The notes below the pieces were generated by a model that was not told the DNA's origin, did not search any database, and saw only the letters and a list, made by a program, of their open reading frames with translations. 64,000 bases of DNA from Phenylobacterium deserti (lineage in GTDB: Bacteria > Pseudomonadota > Alphaproteobacteria > Caulobacterales > Caulobacteraceae). The position numbers were made by a program, and so were the translations under genes. The DNA lies in NCBI GenBank assembly GCA_945874825.1, contig CAMCIK010000003.1, forward strand, positions 62,001-126,000, written 5' to 3'. Shown one piece after another: positions 10,238 through 20,364 of this stretch; the first letter of the stretch is position 1, and each line of letters opens with the position of its first letter.

Positions 10238-11655
10238 CGCAGGTAGTCCCGGACGTCAGCGATGTGGCCAGCGAGGGCGGCGGCGGCGGCCATGGCCGGG
10301 CTCATCAGGTGGGTGCGTCCACCCCGGCCCTGCCGGCCCTCGAAGTTGCGGTTGGAGGTGGAGGCGCAGCGCTCGCCGGGCGCCAGGCGGTCGGGGTTCA
10401 TGCCAAGGCACATGGAGCAGCCTGGCTCGCGCCAGTCGAAGCCAGCGGCGCGGAAGACCTCGTCCAGCCCCTCCTCCTCGGCCTGGGCCTTCACGAGGCC
10501 GGACCCTGGAACGACCATGGCCCGGACGCCGGGCGCCACCGAGCGGCCCCGCACGATGTCGGCGGCGGTGCGGAGGTCCTCGATCCGGCTGTTGGTACAG
10601 GAACCGATGAAGACCACGTCGACCTTGGCCGAGGCGATGGGCTGGCCGGCCTCCAGGCCCATGTACTCGAGGGCCCGGACGACGGCGGCCCGCTTGTCCG
10701 GGCTGGGGAAGGCCTCGGGCGAGGGCGCGACGCCGGTCACCGGGATCACATCCTCAGGGCTGGTGCCCCAGGTGACCAGGGGGGCGATGGCCGAGGCATC
10801 GATCCGGACCTCCCGGTCGAAGACGGCGTCGGGGTCCGAGAACAGGGCCTTCCAGCTGGCGAGGGCGATGTCCCAGGCGCCGCCCTTGGGCGCGGCGGGG
10901 CGACCGCGGAGATAGTCGAAGGTGGTCTCGTCCGGGGCCACCAGCCCCGCCCGGGCGCCGCCCTCGATGGTCAGGTTGCAGAGGGTCATGCGGCCCTCCA
11001 TGGACAGGGCGCGGACAGCGTCGCCGGCGTATTCGATGACATAGCCCGTGCCGCCTGCCGTGCCGATCTCACCGATCACGGCAAGCGCGAAGTCCTTGGC
11101 GCCGACGCCGGGGGCGGGGGTTCCCTCGATCACCACCCGCAGGTTCCTGGCCTTCTTCTGGCGAAGGGTCTGGGTGGCCAGGACATGCTCGACCTCGGAG
11201 GTACCGATGCCGTGCGCCAGGGCCCCGAAGGCACCGTGGGTAGAGGTGTGGGAGTCCCCGCAGACGATGGTCATGCCCGGTTGGGTGCGGCCCTGCTCGG
11301 GCCCGACCACGTGGACGATGCCGTTGCGGACATCCCCCATGGGGAAGAACTCGATGCCATTGTCGGCGACATTGCGCTCGAGGGTGGCGAGCTGGAGGCG
11401 GGCCTCCTCATCGGCGACGGCGGCCACGCCCCGGCCCTGGCCCTCTGTGGGGATGTTGTGGTCGGCCACGGCCAGGGTCCGGTCCGGGCGCCGGACCTTC
11501 CGCCGGTTGGCGCGCAGGCCGGCAAAGGCCTGCGGCGTCGTCACCTCGTGGATCAGGTGCAGGTCGATGTAGAGGATCGCCTCGCCGTCCTGTTCGGCGA
11601 CGAGGTGCGCATCCCAGATCTTGTCGTAAAGGGTCTTGCCAGCCATGGCGCGCAT
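10234..11655 (-). CDS. leuC: 3-isopropylmalate dehydratase large subunit
   Basis: Aconitase-family large subunit of isopropylmalate isomerase. It has [12 protein letters not shown] at the N-terminus, the 4Fe-4S cysteines in [15 protein letters not shown] (about residue 352) and [10 protein letters not shown] (about 412 and 415). The frame gives 473 aa from 11655. An internal ATG at 11646 (MAGKTLYDK) matches the usual LeuC start and may be the true one. It is first of the leu genes and only 50 bp from the preceding dehydrogenase. I see no leucine-rich leader peptide in the gap. Confidence 0.96.
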   Translation of the reverse strand: MRAMAGKTLYDKIWDAHLVAEQDGEAILYIDLHLIHEVTTPQAFAGLRANRRKVRRPDRTLAVADHNIPTEGQGRGVAAVADEEARLQLATLERNVADNGIEFFPMGDVRNGIVHVVGPEQGRTQPGMTIVCGDSHTSTHGAFGALAHGIGTSEVEHVLATQTLRQKKARNLRVVIEGTPAPGVGAKDFALAVIGEIGTAGGTGYVIEYAGDAVRALSMEGRMTLCNLTIEGGARAGLVAPDETTFDYLRGRPAAPKGGAWDIALASWKALFSDPDAVFDREVRIDASAIAPLVTWGTSPEDVIPVTGVAPSPEAFPSPDKRAAVVRALEYMGLEAGQPIASAKVDVVFIGSCTNSRIEDLRTAADIVRGRSVAPGVRAMVVPGSGLVKAQAEEEGLDEVFRAAGFDWREPGCSMCLGMNPDRLAPGERCASTSNRNFEGRQGRGGRTHLMSPAMAAAAALAGHIADVRDYLR

Positions 11656-11705
11656 CTAGGGGGCTAGGCCTGCCGGTGTCCAGCGCAGGACGCGCCCGGA
11701 GACGA

Positions 11706-13046
11706 TCAGGCCTTGACCACCCGCTCGCCGGGCAGGCCACGTCGGGCCATGGCGTTGCGGGTGTCCACCACCAGGCGGGCGGCATCGGAGACAAGGGCGT
11801 AGTCCACGGCGTCATGGTCTGTGGCGATGAGAACGGCGTCGTAGCCGGCAAGGACTTCGCGCGTCAGGTCGACGGACCGCCGCCCGGCCAGGCCCGGATG
11901 CTCCCGCGTCGGCGGGATCTCGGCGATCAGCGGGTCATGGAAGTCGCAGGACGCGCCCCGGGCCTCGATGGCCTCGATCAGCACCAGTGACGGCGACTCC
12001 CGGGTGTCATCCACATTCTTCTTGTAGGCGGCACCGATCAGCAGGATGCGGGCCCCCTTGAGGGCCTGGGCCAGATGGTCGCTGAGGGCCCGGGCCAGGC
12101 GGTCGACCACCAGGCCGGGCATGGCGGTGTTGATCTGTCCGGCCAACTCGATGAAGCGGGTCTCCATCCCGAATTCCCGGGCTCGCCAGGTCAGGTAGAA
12201 GGGGTCCACCGGGATACAGTGCCCGCCCAGGCCCGGCCCCGGATAGAACGGCATATAGCCGAAGGGCTTGGTAGCGGCGGCGTCGATCACCTCCCAGACG
12301 TCGATGCCCATGGCGTCGTAGACCAGCTTCAGCTCGTTCACGAGGGCGATGTTCACCGAGCGGAAGATGTTCTCGGTCAGCTTGACGGCCTCGGCGGCGG
12401 CGGCGCTGGAAACCGGCACCACCCGGGTGATCATGGCCTCGTAGAGGGCGACGGCCAGGGCCCGGGAGTGGGGGTCGTCTGCGCCCACCACCTTGGGGAT
12501 GGTCCGGGTGCCAAAGTGCGCATTGCCCGGGTCCTCGCGCTCGGGTGAGAAGGCCAGGAAGACCTCGCGCCCGACCTGCAGGCCTCCGGCCTCCAGAAGG
12601 GGACGGACCACCTCGTCCGTGGTGCCCGGCCATGTCGTCGACTCCAGGACGACCAGCTGGCCCGGCCGCAGGGTAGCGGCGGCCGAGGCGGCGCTGGCGC
12701 GAACGTAGGACAGGTCCGGGTCCCGGTTACGGGTCACCGGGGTCGGAACGCAGATGATGACGGCGTCAGCCTCGGAAAGTCGGCTGAAGTCGGTGGTCGC
12801 CGAGAACCGACCGGCGTCCAGGGCGGTCCGCATCAGCGACGGGTCCAGGTAGTTGATGACCTGGCGACCGGCACCGATGGCCTCCACCCGGGAGGGATTG
12901 ATGTCGAATCCCAGCACCTGGAAGCCGGCCTCCGCTGCAGCCAGGGCGAGGGGCAGGCCCACATAGCCGAGCCCGATCACGCCGACGATGGCGCTTCGCG
13001 CCTGGATCCGGTCCATCAGGACGCGACTGGCGTCAGGCGGGGTCAT
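11706..13046 (-). CDS. Nucleotide-sugar 6-dehydrogenase (UDP-GlcNAc/UDP-glucose dehydrogenase family)
   Basis: Four-electron NAD-dependent oxidation of a nucleotide sugar to its uronic acid, 446 aa. The Rossmann loop GVIGLGYVGLPLA is at about residues 22-34. KLTENIFRSVNIALVNEL and the catalytic cysteine in GPGLGGHCIPVDPFYL are present, the latter resembling WbpA/TviB-type UDP-HexNAc dehydrogenases. It would feed surface polysaccharide synthesis. It is followed by leuC and preceded 21 bp upstream by a universal stress protein gene. A link to the glycan cluster at 36-44 kb is possible but unproven. Confidence 0.9.
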   Translation of the reverse strand: MTPPDASRVLMDRIQARSAIVGVIGLGYVGLPLALAAAEAGFQVLGFDINPSRVEAIGAGRQVINYLDPSLMRTALDAGRFSATTDFSRLSEADAVIICVPTPVTRNRDPDLSYVRASAASAAATLRPGQLVVLESTTWPGTTDEVVRPLLEAGGLQVGREVFLAFSPEREDPGNAHFGTRTIPKVVGADDPHSRALAVALYEAMITRVVPVSSAAAAEAVKLTENIFRSVNIALVNELKLVYDAMGIDVWEVIDAAATKPFGYMPFYPGPGLGGHCIPVDPFYLTWRAREFGMETRFIELAGQINTAMPGLVVDRLARALSDHLAQALKGARILLIGAAYKKNVDDTRESPSLVLIEAIEARGASCDFHDPLIAEIPPTREHPGLAGRRSVDLTREVLAGYDAVLIATDHDAVDYALVSDAARLVVDTRNAMARRGLPGERVVKA

Positions 13047-13067
13047 GCTCGGGCTCCCTTGCCGGGG

Positions 13068-13556
13068 TCAGGCGAGATCATCGATCTCGGCATCAGACAG
13101 ATCGCCGGGAACGATGGTGACAGGAAGGTTTCGGCCGCCCCAGCGGACGCCTTCACGGGCGATTGAGGTGACCAGTGGGCCCGGGCTCCGACCGCCTGTG
13201 GCCGCCGCCAAGACCAGGATCTTGATGTCCTTGTCCGCGCTGATGGCCTTGCGCAAGGCGTCACGAGTGTCGTCGGCCCGCACCAGTATCACTTCGGGAT
13301 CGCGGCCCGTTTCTGCCTGGACCAGGGGGGTGAAGACCGCCGCGGCCTCGAGCGCCGACTCGCGGGCCTGGCGATCGATCTCGTCCCGTACGCCGGACCA
13401 GTGCTCGAAGACGGCGGGGGCGAGGACCTGCAGCACCGCCACCGTCCCGCCGGTCGACCGGGCCCGGCGACAGGCGAAGCGGAGGGCGGCTCCGAACTCG
13501 GCGCTGCCGTCGGCGATCACCAGGAACTTGCGCGAGCGCTCAGGGGTCGGGCTCAT
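13068..13556 (-). CDS. Universal stress protein, UspA family
   Basis: A 162-aa cytosolic Rossmann-like protein. It opens with a FLVIADGS strand and carries a VLAAATGGRSPGPLVTSIA segment, a variant of the ATP-binding G-x2-G-x9-G(S/T) loop. The usual central Gly/Ser spacing is not a perfect fit, so ATP binding is uncertain. It lies 41 bp after trpS on the same strand, a neighbourhood I recall from Caulobacter. Confidence 0.85.
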   Translation of the reverse strand: MSPTPERSRKFLVIADGSAEFGAALRFACRRARSTGGTVAVLQVLAPAVFEHWSGVRDEIDRQARESALEAAAVFTPLVQAETGRDPEVILVRADDTRDALRKAISADKDIKILVLAAATGGRSPGPLVTSIAREGVRWGGRNLPVTIVPGDLSDAEIDDLA

Positions 13557-13597
13557 GACCGGACCGTGGCCCCTGGCCGCTGGGGAGGCAAGGCCTC

Positions 13598-14632
13598 TCA
13601 GCCCGCCCAGTAGCCGACCGTGGCCTTGACCTCGGCCAGGACGGGCGCGCCGACCTCCCGCGCCCGGTCCGCGCCGGCGCCGAGGATGCGGTCGATCTCG
13701 GCGGGGTCGGCCAGGAATCGGCGCATGGCCTCGCCCACGGGTCCCAGCTTCGCCACCGCCAGGTCGGCGAGGCGCGGCTTGAAGGCCCCGAAGCCCTGGC
13801 CGGCGAACTCGGTCAGTACCCCGGCGGAGGTGCGCCCCTCGAGAGCGGCGTAGATGCCCAACAGGTTAAGGGCCTCGGGCCGGTTGGCCAGTTCATCCAG
13901 GGTCTCCGGCAGGGGCTCGGGATCGGTCCGGGCCTTGCGGATCTTCTGGGCGATGGCGTCGGCGTCGTCGGTCAGGTTGATCCGCGAATAGTCCGAAGGA
14001 TCGGACTTGGACATCTTGGCCGCGCCGTCGCGCAGGGACATGATCCGGGCGCCCGGTCCCTCCACCACCGCCTCGGGCAGGGGGAAGAAGCCGGGGACGC
14101 CGAAGTCATGGTTGAACTTGGCGGCGATGTCCCGGGTCAGCTCCAGGTGCTGGCGCTGGTCCTCGCCGACCGGCACATGGGTGGCCCTGTAGAGCAGGAT
14201 GTCGGCGGCCTGGAGCACCGGATAGGTGTAAAGGCCGACGCTCTCGCGTTCCTTGTGCTTGCCCGCCTTGTCCTTGAACTGGGTCATGCGGTCGAGCCAC
14301 CCCAGGCGGGCGACGCAGTTGAACACCCAGGCGAGCTCGGCGTGGGCCGGCACCGCCGACTGCGGGAAGATGGTAGCGACCTTCGGGTCGAGGCCCGAGG
14401 CCAGATAGGCGGCGGCGATTTCCCGCACCTGGTCCTTCAGCTTCTTCGGGTCCTGCCACTGGGTGATGGCGTGCAGGTCAGCGACGAAGATGAAGGTCTC
14501 CATCTCATGCTGCAGCCGGGTGAACTTCACCAGGGCGCCGAGATAGTTGCCCAGGTGCAGGGCCCCTGTCGGCTGGACGCCGGACAGAACGCGGGACGGG
14601 CCGGAATAGGCGGGGGGAGGCGTATCGGTCAT
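13598..14632 (-). CDS. trpS: Tryptophanyl-tRNA synthetase
   Basis: Class I aminoacyl-tRNA synthetase charging tRNA-Trp, 344 aa. The HIGH-type motif is [11 protein letters not shown], after SGVQPTG near residue 20. The KMSKS loop is [13 protein letters not shown] near residue 205. Length and motifs are standard for bacterial TrpRS. It lies between murJ (117 bp upstream) and usp. Confidence 0.97.
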   Translation of the reverse strand: MTDTPPPAYSGPSRVLSGVQPTGALHLGNYLGALVKFTRLQHEMETFIFVADLHAITQWQDPKKLKDQVREIAAAYLASGLDPKVATIFPQSAVPAHAELAWVFNCVARLGWLDRMTQFKDKAGKHKERESVGLYTYPVLQAADILLYRATHVPVGEDQRQHLELTRDIAAKFNHDFGVPGFFPLPEAVVEGPGARIMSLRDGAAKMSKSDPSDYSRINLTDDADAIAQKIRKARTDPEPLPETLDELANRPEALNLLGIYAALEGRTSAGVLTEFAGQGFGAFKPRLADLAVAKLGPVGEAMRRFLADPAEIDRILGAGADRAREVGAPVLAEVKATVGYWAG

Positions 14633-14749
14633 GGAGGCTCAGGGCTCCGGAGGGAAGGCGTAAGAAGAAGCGGCGGGTCAGCCGCAGCGCCATCGCAAGT
14701 TCGGTAGGGGCTTCCGGAGCATGGGGGGGCGAATAGCGCCGAACCCGCG

Positions 14750-16447
14750 TCAGGACAAGTCCGGCTCGCCGGCAGGGGTCCCGTCCCGCCGGCGCAGGGC
14801 GGCGCGGATCTCCGCCCGGGTCAGTCCGCCGAGGGCGAACAGCAGGACCCCGTAGACGACCACCCCGGCGAGGCAGACCGCCAGGACGGTCAGCTCCTTG
14901 GCGTGAAGCCCGGCCAGGGACACGTCGCCCAGGAGGCCCTCGAGTTCCGGCCGGCGGCTGGCGGCGAAGGCGAGGAAGGCGCCCATGCCGGCTGCTGCGA
15001 GCCCGATCCGGGCGAGCCGCCCCCAGGCTCCGGCCGAGGGCGAATAGGATTTCCGGCGGTGCAGGGCGACGGCCATCTGGACCACGGTAATCCAGGTGGC
15101 AATGCTGGTTGCCGCCGCAAGGCCCGTAAAGCCCAGGGTGTGGAACAGGGCCACGCCGAGGGCAATGTTCACCACCACCGAGACCAGGGCGAAGATCATC
15201 GGCGTGCGCGTATCCTGCCGAGCGAAGAAGGCGGGCTGGAGGATCTTCACGAGGACGAAGGCGGGCAGGCCCCAACCGTACTGGAACAGGATCAGCCCGG
15301 CAGCGACGGCGTCCTTGTAGATGAACTGGCCCCGGGTGAAGAGGCCGTCCACAAGGTAGACCGGCATGGCCACCAGGGCGGCGGCGGCGGGAAGGCAGAG
15401 GGCCATGCCGAACACCAGGGCCTGGTCCATGACCGCGCGGCCTTCCTGGGGGTTCTGCTGCGTAAAGGCGCGGGAGAGCTGGGGCAGCAGGGCCACGCCG
15501 ATGGCCGTGCCGACCAGGGACAGGGGCAGTTGGTAGAAGCGGTCCGCGACGCTCATCCAGACCCTCAGGCCCGGGACATGCGAGGCCAGCATGGTGGAGA
15601 TGAAGATGTTCACCTGGACGGCGGAGGAGGCCACCGCTCCGGGGATGGTCAGGCGGATGAGCCGGCGGACCTCGGGGGTGAGCCGGGGCAGGGCCAGGCG
15701 GATCCGGGCGCCGGTGCGGCGCACGCCCCACGCGCAGAGACCCGCCTGGGCCACGCCGGAGACGATAGTCGCCCAGGAGGCGGCATAGGCGGCGGCGACG
15801 GGATCCCTCTGGGGCAGGACCGCCGCCAGCATGCCGATGTTCAGGATCACCGGATAGGCGCCGTAGATGATGAACCGGCCGCGGGCGGTCAGGACCCCGG
15901 CCAGCAGAGAGGCCACCACCATGCAGGGCAGGTAGGGCATGGTGATCTGCGTGAGGACCACCGCCAGGCGGAACTTCGCCGGGTCCTGGATGTAGCCGGG
16001 CGAGTAGACCAGCATGATCCAGGGCATGGCCAGCTGGGCGAGGAGGGTCAGGACCAGGGTGGCGGCGGCCATGGCGGCCAGGGCGTCGGTGGCCAGCTGG
16101 TTGGACTCGGCGTCGCCGTCAGCCGCCAGCTTGCGGGCATAGGCCGGGACGAAGGCGGCGGCGAAGGCGCCTTCGGCGAAGACCCTCCGGAATAGGTTGG
16201 AGAAGGCCTGGGCGGTGAAGAAGGCGTCGGCCGCTATGGTCTGGCTGGCGCCCATCCGGGCAGTGATCACCAGGTCCCGGGCGAGGCCGAGGAAGCGACT
16301 GACCAGGGTCAGTCCCGCAAACACCATGGAGGACCGGATCAGGCCGCCGCCCGTGGCCGGCGGCGGGGGGGAAGGGGTCTGCGCAGGCACCTGGGAAGGA
16401 GAAGCGTTCACCCTGCCTGAATGCGCTCGGCCGTGGGGGCGGGTCAA
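14750..16447 (-). CDS. murJ: Lipid II flippase MurJ (MviN)
   Basis: Polytopic inner-membrane protein of the MOP superfamily that flips lipid II for peptidoglycan synthesis. It has about 14 hydrophobic segments and the N-terminal signature SMVFAGLTLVSRFLGLARD. The longest frame gives 565 aa from 16447. A GTG at 16411 (VNASPSQ) gives 553 aa and may be the start. The preceding Pro-rich stretch looks poorly conserved. It follows glnD closely on the same strand. Confidence 0.95.
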   Translation of the reverse strand: MTRPHGRAHSGRVNASPSQVPAQTPSPPPPATGGGLIRSSMVFAGLTLVSRFLGLARDLVITARMGASQTIAADAFFTAQAFSNLFRRVFAEGAFAAAFVPAYARKLAADGDAESNQLATDALAAMAAATLVLTLLAQLAMPWIMLVYSPGYIQDPAKFRLAVVLTQITMPYLPCMVVASLLAGVLTARGRFIIYGAYPVILNIGMLAAVLPQRDPVAAAYAASWATIVSGVAQAGLCAWGVRRTGARIRLALPRLTPEVRRLIRLTIPGAVASSAVQVNIFISTMLASHVPGLRVWMSVADRFYQLPLSLVGTAIGVALLPQLSRAFTQQNPQEGRAVMDQALVFGMALCLPAAAALVAMPVYLVDGLFTRGQFIYKDAVAAGLILFQYGWGLPAFVLVKILQPAFFARQDTRTPMIFALVSVVVNIALGVALFHTLGFTGLAAATSIATWITVVQMAVALHRRKSYSPSAGAWGRLARIGLAAAGMGAFLAFAASRRPELEGLLGDVSLAGLHAKELTVLAVCLAGVVVYGVLLFALGGLTRAEIRAALRRRDGTPAGEPDLS

Positions 16448-16468
16448 GACGGCGGGGACCGGGCGGCC

Positions 16469-19300
16469 TCAGCGGGCGACGCTGGCGCGGGCCCTCTGCA
16501 GGTGGGCGCGGTTACGGCCGGAGCCCTCACCCTCGGCGACCTCGAGGGCCGCGGTGAGGTCCGCACGCAGTCGGGACACCAGGCCGGGATCCTGAAGCTT
16601 CCGGCCCCCGGCGTCGACCACGTAGAAGGCGTCCACCGCCCGCTCGCCGTAGCTGTCGATGTGAGCCGAGACAATGGACAGACCGGCGTCGGCGATGACC
16701 TCGGCCAGGGCTGACAGGAGGCCGGGCCGGTCGCGTCCGGAGGCCTCGACGACGGTCGCCGCCTCGGAGGCCTCGTTGTCGAGCATGACGGTGGGCGTGA
16801 TGGCGAAGGCCGCCGCCCGACCCAGTTCCGGTGCCGGGCGGCCGTCGCGCTTCAGGGGTTCGCCCCGGCCGGCAGCCTCGAGCAGGGTCATCAGCCGGTC
16901 CAGCGCCCGGGGATTGTCGGCCCCGAAGGCCGCCCCCGAGGCGTCCTGCACGAAGAAGACGTCCAGGGCCTCGCCCCGGCGGGAGGTGTGCACCCTCGCC
17001 CCCAGCACGTTGGCACCCGCCTGGGTCAGGGCGCCGGCGAGGTCGGCAAAGAGGCGGGGCCGGTCGGTGGCCGAAACCGAGACCTCGGCGGCGTTCATGT
17101 CGGGTCGGATCCGGCAGGCAGTGGCCGCCCCCGTCTCGGCGGCCCGGCGGACCAGAGCCCCGTGGGCCCGGACCTCGTCGTCGGTGAAGGCGGTGAAGTA
17201 GGCGTCCTCCATGGACTGGGCCCATTCGGTCAGGGCTGGGCTGGATCCGGCCAGGCGCATGCGGGCATCAAAGGCAGCGTTCTCGTGGTAGCGGCGGATG
17301 GCAGCGGCGTCTTCCGCCCCGCGCCCACCCCGGAACAGCGCCTCGGTGGCCCGGTAGAGCTCGCGAAGGAGCTGGCCCTTCCAGCCATTCCAGACTCCGG
17401 GACCCACGGCGCGGATATCCGCCACGGTCAGGACCAAGAGCAGTCTCAGCCGCTCGGGCGTCTCGACGATGCGGGCGAAGTCGACCACGGTGCGGGGGTC
17501 TGAGATGTCGCGTTTCTGGGCATAGTCGCTCATGACGAGATGATGTTCGACCAGCCAGGCGACCAGCTCGATCCGCTTGCGCGTCTGTCCGAGGCGCTCG
17601 CAGGCCTGGCGCGCTGCCCGGGCGCCGGCCTTTTCCTGCCCGCCGGTACCGCCCTTGCCGGTGTCGTGCAGCAGCATGGCCAGGAACAGGGCCTCGCGGT
17701 CACTGATCAGGGGCATGATGGCGGTGGCCAGGGGATGGTCCTCGGCAAAGCGGCCGTCGGCGATCCCGGCGATCACGCCCACCGCCCTGAGGGTGTGCTC
17801 GTCCACGGTGTACGAATGGTACATGTTGAACTGCATCTTGGCGACGATGCGGCCCCACTCGGGCAGGTACCGGCCAAGGACATCGGCCTCGTTCATCAGG
17901 GTCAGGGTCCGCTGCGGGTCGCGGCCGTGGGCGAGAATGTCAAGCATGACCGCGGCCGCTATCGGGTCCCGGCGCACCCTTGGCCCGATCAGGGCGAGGT
18001 GGCGCGAGGCCGCGGTGAAGGCGTCGGGATGCAGGTCCAGGCCTTCGCGGTCGGCGTGCAGGAACAGGCGCAGGAGATTGGCCGGATCGGCCTCGAAGAC
18101 CTCGGGGCCCTCCACATGCAGGCGGCCGCCTTCGGCATAGAAACCCGGCGCCACGGCCCGTCGGCGCGAACGGCTCCGGCCCGGCAGGAGGCGCGACAGG
18201 GGTGCCGGCTGCGACTTGATCCGGTCTTCCTCGAGCTTGGCGGTGAAGACCCGCGTCAGGACACCGACCTCCTTGGCGATCAGGAAGTAGCGGCGCATGA
18301 ATCGTTCCACGGCGGGGGCGTCGCCCCGGTCGCCATAGCCCATTCGCCGGGCGATGGCCGGCTGAAGGTCGAAGGTCAGCCGCTCTTCCGGCCGGCCGGT
18401 GGCGAAGTGCATGTGGCAGCGCACCGCCCACAGGAAGTCGATGGCGCGGATGAATCCGGCGACCTCCCGGCGGTCGAACATGTCCAACTGGATCACACCG
18501 CTGGCCCGGTCGGCGCTGGCTACGGGATTCAGGTAGCGGGCGATCCAGAACAGGGTGTTGAGGTCCCGTAGGCCGCCCTTGCCCTCCTTGATGTTGGGCT
18601 CGACCATGTAGCGGCTGGTACCGGCGCGGACGTGCCGCTCGTCCCTTTCCTTGAGCTTTGCGGCAACGAACTGGGCACCGGTGCCCCGCACCACCTCATC
18701 CCGGAACCGGCGGAGCAGGTCCCCCGCCAGGTCCTCGTCGCCAGTCAGGTGCCGGGCCTCGAGGATAGAGGTGCGGATCGTGAAGTCCTCGCGGGAGAGC
18801 CGCAGGCACTCGTCCACCGTGCGCGAGGCGTGGCCGACCTTGAAGCCCAGATCCCACAGGGCGTAGAGCATGAACTCGATCACGCTCTCGGCGTGCGGCG
18901 TCTGCTTGTAGGGCCGCAGGAACAGGAGATCGAGGTCGGAGAAAGGTGCCAGGGCCCCGCGCCCGTAGCCGCCCACGGCCATCAGGGCCAGACGCTCACC
19001 CTCCGTCGGATTGCTCGCCCGGAAGACGTGGACGGTCGTGAAGTCGTAGAGGGCGCTGACCACCTCGTCGGTGACGCCCGAAAGGAGCCGGGCCGATTCG
19101 ATCCCGCCGGCACCGTTCTCCAGGCGCTCCTTGGCGATCATCCGCCCCCGGAACAGGGCCTGGCGGAGGATCTCAAGGGCACGCCGCCTCTGCTCGGCCT
19201 CGTCCCCGAGGGCGTCGAGTGCCGCCGCCGACAGCCGGGCGCGCAGACTCACCCCGTCCAGGACGTGTTCGATGCGGGTCGGGCGCAGGCGCTTGGACAT
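16469..19300 (-). CDS. glnD: [Protein-PII] uridylyltransferase/uridylyl-removing enzyme
   Basis: Bifunctional nitrogen sensor that uridylylates and deuridylylates PII in response to glutamine. From the ATG at 19300 (MSKRLRPTR) it is 943 aa. Domains in order are a nucleotidyltransferase with GGYGRGALAPFSDLD near 108-122, a central helical region, an HD domain with HDTGKGG near 547, and two C-terminal ACT domains from about 735 and 845. The frame extends to 19432, but that would overlap the divergent ABC gene starting at 19420, and the extra residues are not GlnD-like. The 119-bp gap is then a shared promoter region. Confidence 0.95.
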   Translation of the reverse strand: MSKRLRPTRIEHVLDGVSLRARLSAAALDALGDEAEQRRRALEILRQALFRGRMIAKERLENGAGGIESARLLSGVTDEVVSALYDFTTVHVFRASNPTEGERLALMAVGGYGRGALAPFSDLDLLFLRPYKQTPHAESVIEFMLYALWDLGFKVGHASRTVDECLRLSREDFTIRTSILEARHLTGDEDLAGDLLRRFRDEVVRGTGAQFVAAKLKERDERHVRAGTSRYMVEPNIKEGKGGLRDLNTLFWIARYLNPVASADRASGVIQLDMFDRREVAGFIRAIDFLWAVRCHMHFATGRPEERLTFDLQPAIARRMGYGDRGDAPAVERFMRRYFLIAKEVGVLTRVFTAKLEEDRIKSQPAPLSRLLPGRSRSRRRAVAPGFYAEGGRLHVEGPEVFEADPANLLRLFLHADREGLDLHPDAFTAASRHLALIGPRVRRDPIAAAVMLDILAHGRDPQRTLTLMNEADVLGRYLPEWGRIVAKMQFNMYHSYTVDEHTLRAVGVIAGIADGRFAEDHPLATAIMPLISDREALFLAMLLHDTGKGGTGGQEKAGARAARQACERLGQTRKRIELVAWLVEHHLVMSDYAQKRDISDPRTVVDFARIVETPERLRLLLVLTVADIRAVGPGVWNGWKGQLLRELYRATEALFRGGRGAEDAAAIRRYHENAAFDARMRLAGSSPALTEWAQSMEDAYFTAFTDDEVRAHGALVRRAAETGAATACRIRPDMNAAEVSVSATDRPRLFADLAGALTQAGANVLGARVHTSRRGEALDVFFVQDASGAAFGADNPRALDRLMTLLEAAGRGEPLKRDGRPAPELGRAAAFAITPTVMLDNEASEAATVVEASGRDRPGLLSALAEVIADAGLSIVSAHIDSYGERAVDAFYVVDAGGRKLQDPGLVSRLRADLTAALEVAEGEGSGRNRAHLQRARASVAR

Positions 19301-19419
19301 CAGGCTCAGATATAGGCGCAATTCGTCGGCCGCGTCAGGCTCGTCGGCTGTCAAAGTCCCCCGATTGCCCGGGTCCCCAAGTCGGAGCATGATCGGGGCT
19401 GGACCCGGAGGGACCCTGC

Positions 19420-20364
19420 ATGGCCGCGGCACCCGCCCTGGAGCTGACCGAGGTGACCCGGCGTTTCGGGGACCGGGCCGTGGTCGACGGCCTGGGTTTC
19501 CGGGTAGAGCGAGGGGCCGTCTTCGGATTCCTGGGCCCCAACGGCGCCGGAAAGACCACCACCCTCCGGATGATCCTGGGACTGGTCGCGCCGACCTCGG
19601 GCCGACTGGATGTTCTGGGCGCGGTGGATGGCCGGAGCGTGCGCAATCGCATCGGCTTCCTGCCGGAGGAACGGGGTCTCCACCCCCGGATGACGCCCCT
19701 GCAGGCTGCGGGCTTCCTGGGCTCGCTCAAGGGCGTTCCCCCGCAGGCTGCACGCCAGAAGGCGCGAACCCTCCTGGAGGGACTTGGCCTCGGCGCCTCG
19801 CTCAATACCCAGATCCGACGGCTTTCCAAGGGCATGGCCCAGCAGGTGGCCCTGGTCTGCACCCTGGTCCACGACCCGGACCTCCTGATCCTGGACGAAC
19901 CCTTTTCGGGCCTGGACCCGGTTCACCAGCAGGGGCTCGAGACCCTGATCCGCGAGCGGGCAGCGGCCGGGGCGACCGTGGTCTTCTCCACCCATGTCAT
20001 GTCCCACGCCGAACGGCTCTGCGACCAGGTGGTCCTCCTGGCCCGAGGGCGGAAGGTCTTTGATGGCACTGTCCAGCAGGCGCGGAGCCGGGCACCTGGC
20101 CGCCTGATTCTGGAGGGTGAACTCACCCCCGAAGTCATCGCAGCCCTGCCCGGTGTGGCGGAAGTCGCCGCCTCGGACCTTCCGGAGGGACGGCGCCTGG
20201 AAGTCTGGCTGTCCCCGGGGGTCGAAGCGCACCAGACCCTCTCTGCCGCCTTCCGGGCCGGCCTGCCGATCCGGCGGTTCGAGTCCCGCGAGCCCGGACT
20301 GCATGAGGCCTTCCTCCTGCTCACCGGAACCCGGGCCGACCTGCCGGAGGTCGCCGGGGCATGA
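19420..20364 (+). CDS. ABC transporter ATP-binding protein, NatA-like
   Basis: A 314-aa ABC ATPase. Walker A is GPNGAGKTT (39-47), the signature LSKGMAQQVAL is near 134, and Walker B LLILDEPFSGLDP is near 156-168. The DUF4162-type C-terminal extension seen in NatA/drug-export ATPases (AAFRAGLPIRRFESREPGLHEAFLLLTG) is present. It energises the permease encoded next, whose ATG overlaps its stop by 4 bp. The substrate is unknown. Confidence 0.92.
   Translation: MAAAPALELTEVTRRFGDRAVVDGLGFRVERGAVFGFLGPNGAGKTTTLRMILGLVAPTSGRLDVLGAVDGRSVRNRIGFLPEERGLHPRMTPLQAAGFLGSLKGVPPQAARQKARTLLEGLGLGASLNTQIRRLSKGMAQQVALVCTLVHDPDLLILDEPFSGLDPVHQQGLETLIRERAAAGATVVFSTHVMSHAERLCDQVVLLARGRKVFDGTVQQARSRAPGRLILEGELTPEVIAALPGVAEVAASDLPEGRRLEVWLSPGVEAHQTLSAAFRAGLPIRRFESREPGLHEAFLLLTGTRADLPEVAGA

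Noticed and set aside
10264-11667. 467-codon open frame antisense to leuC
   Set aside because: Covers leuC, which has intact iron-sulfur motifs; no protein-like features.
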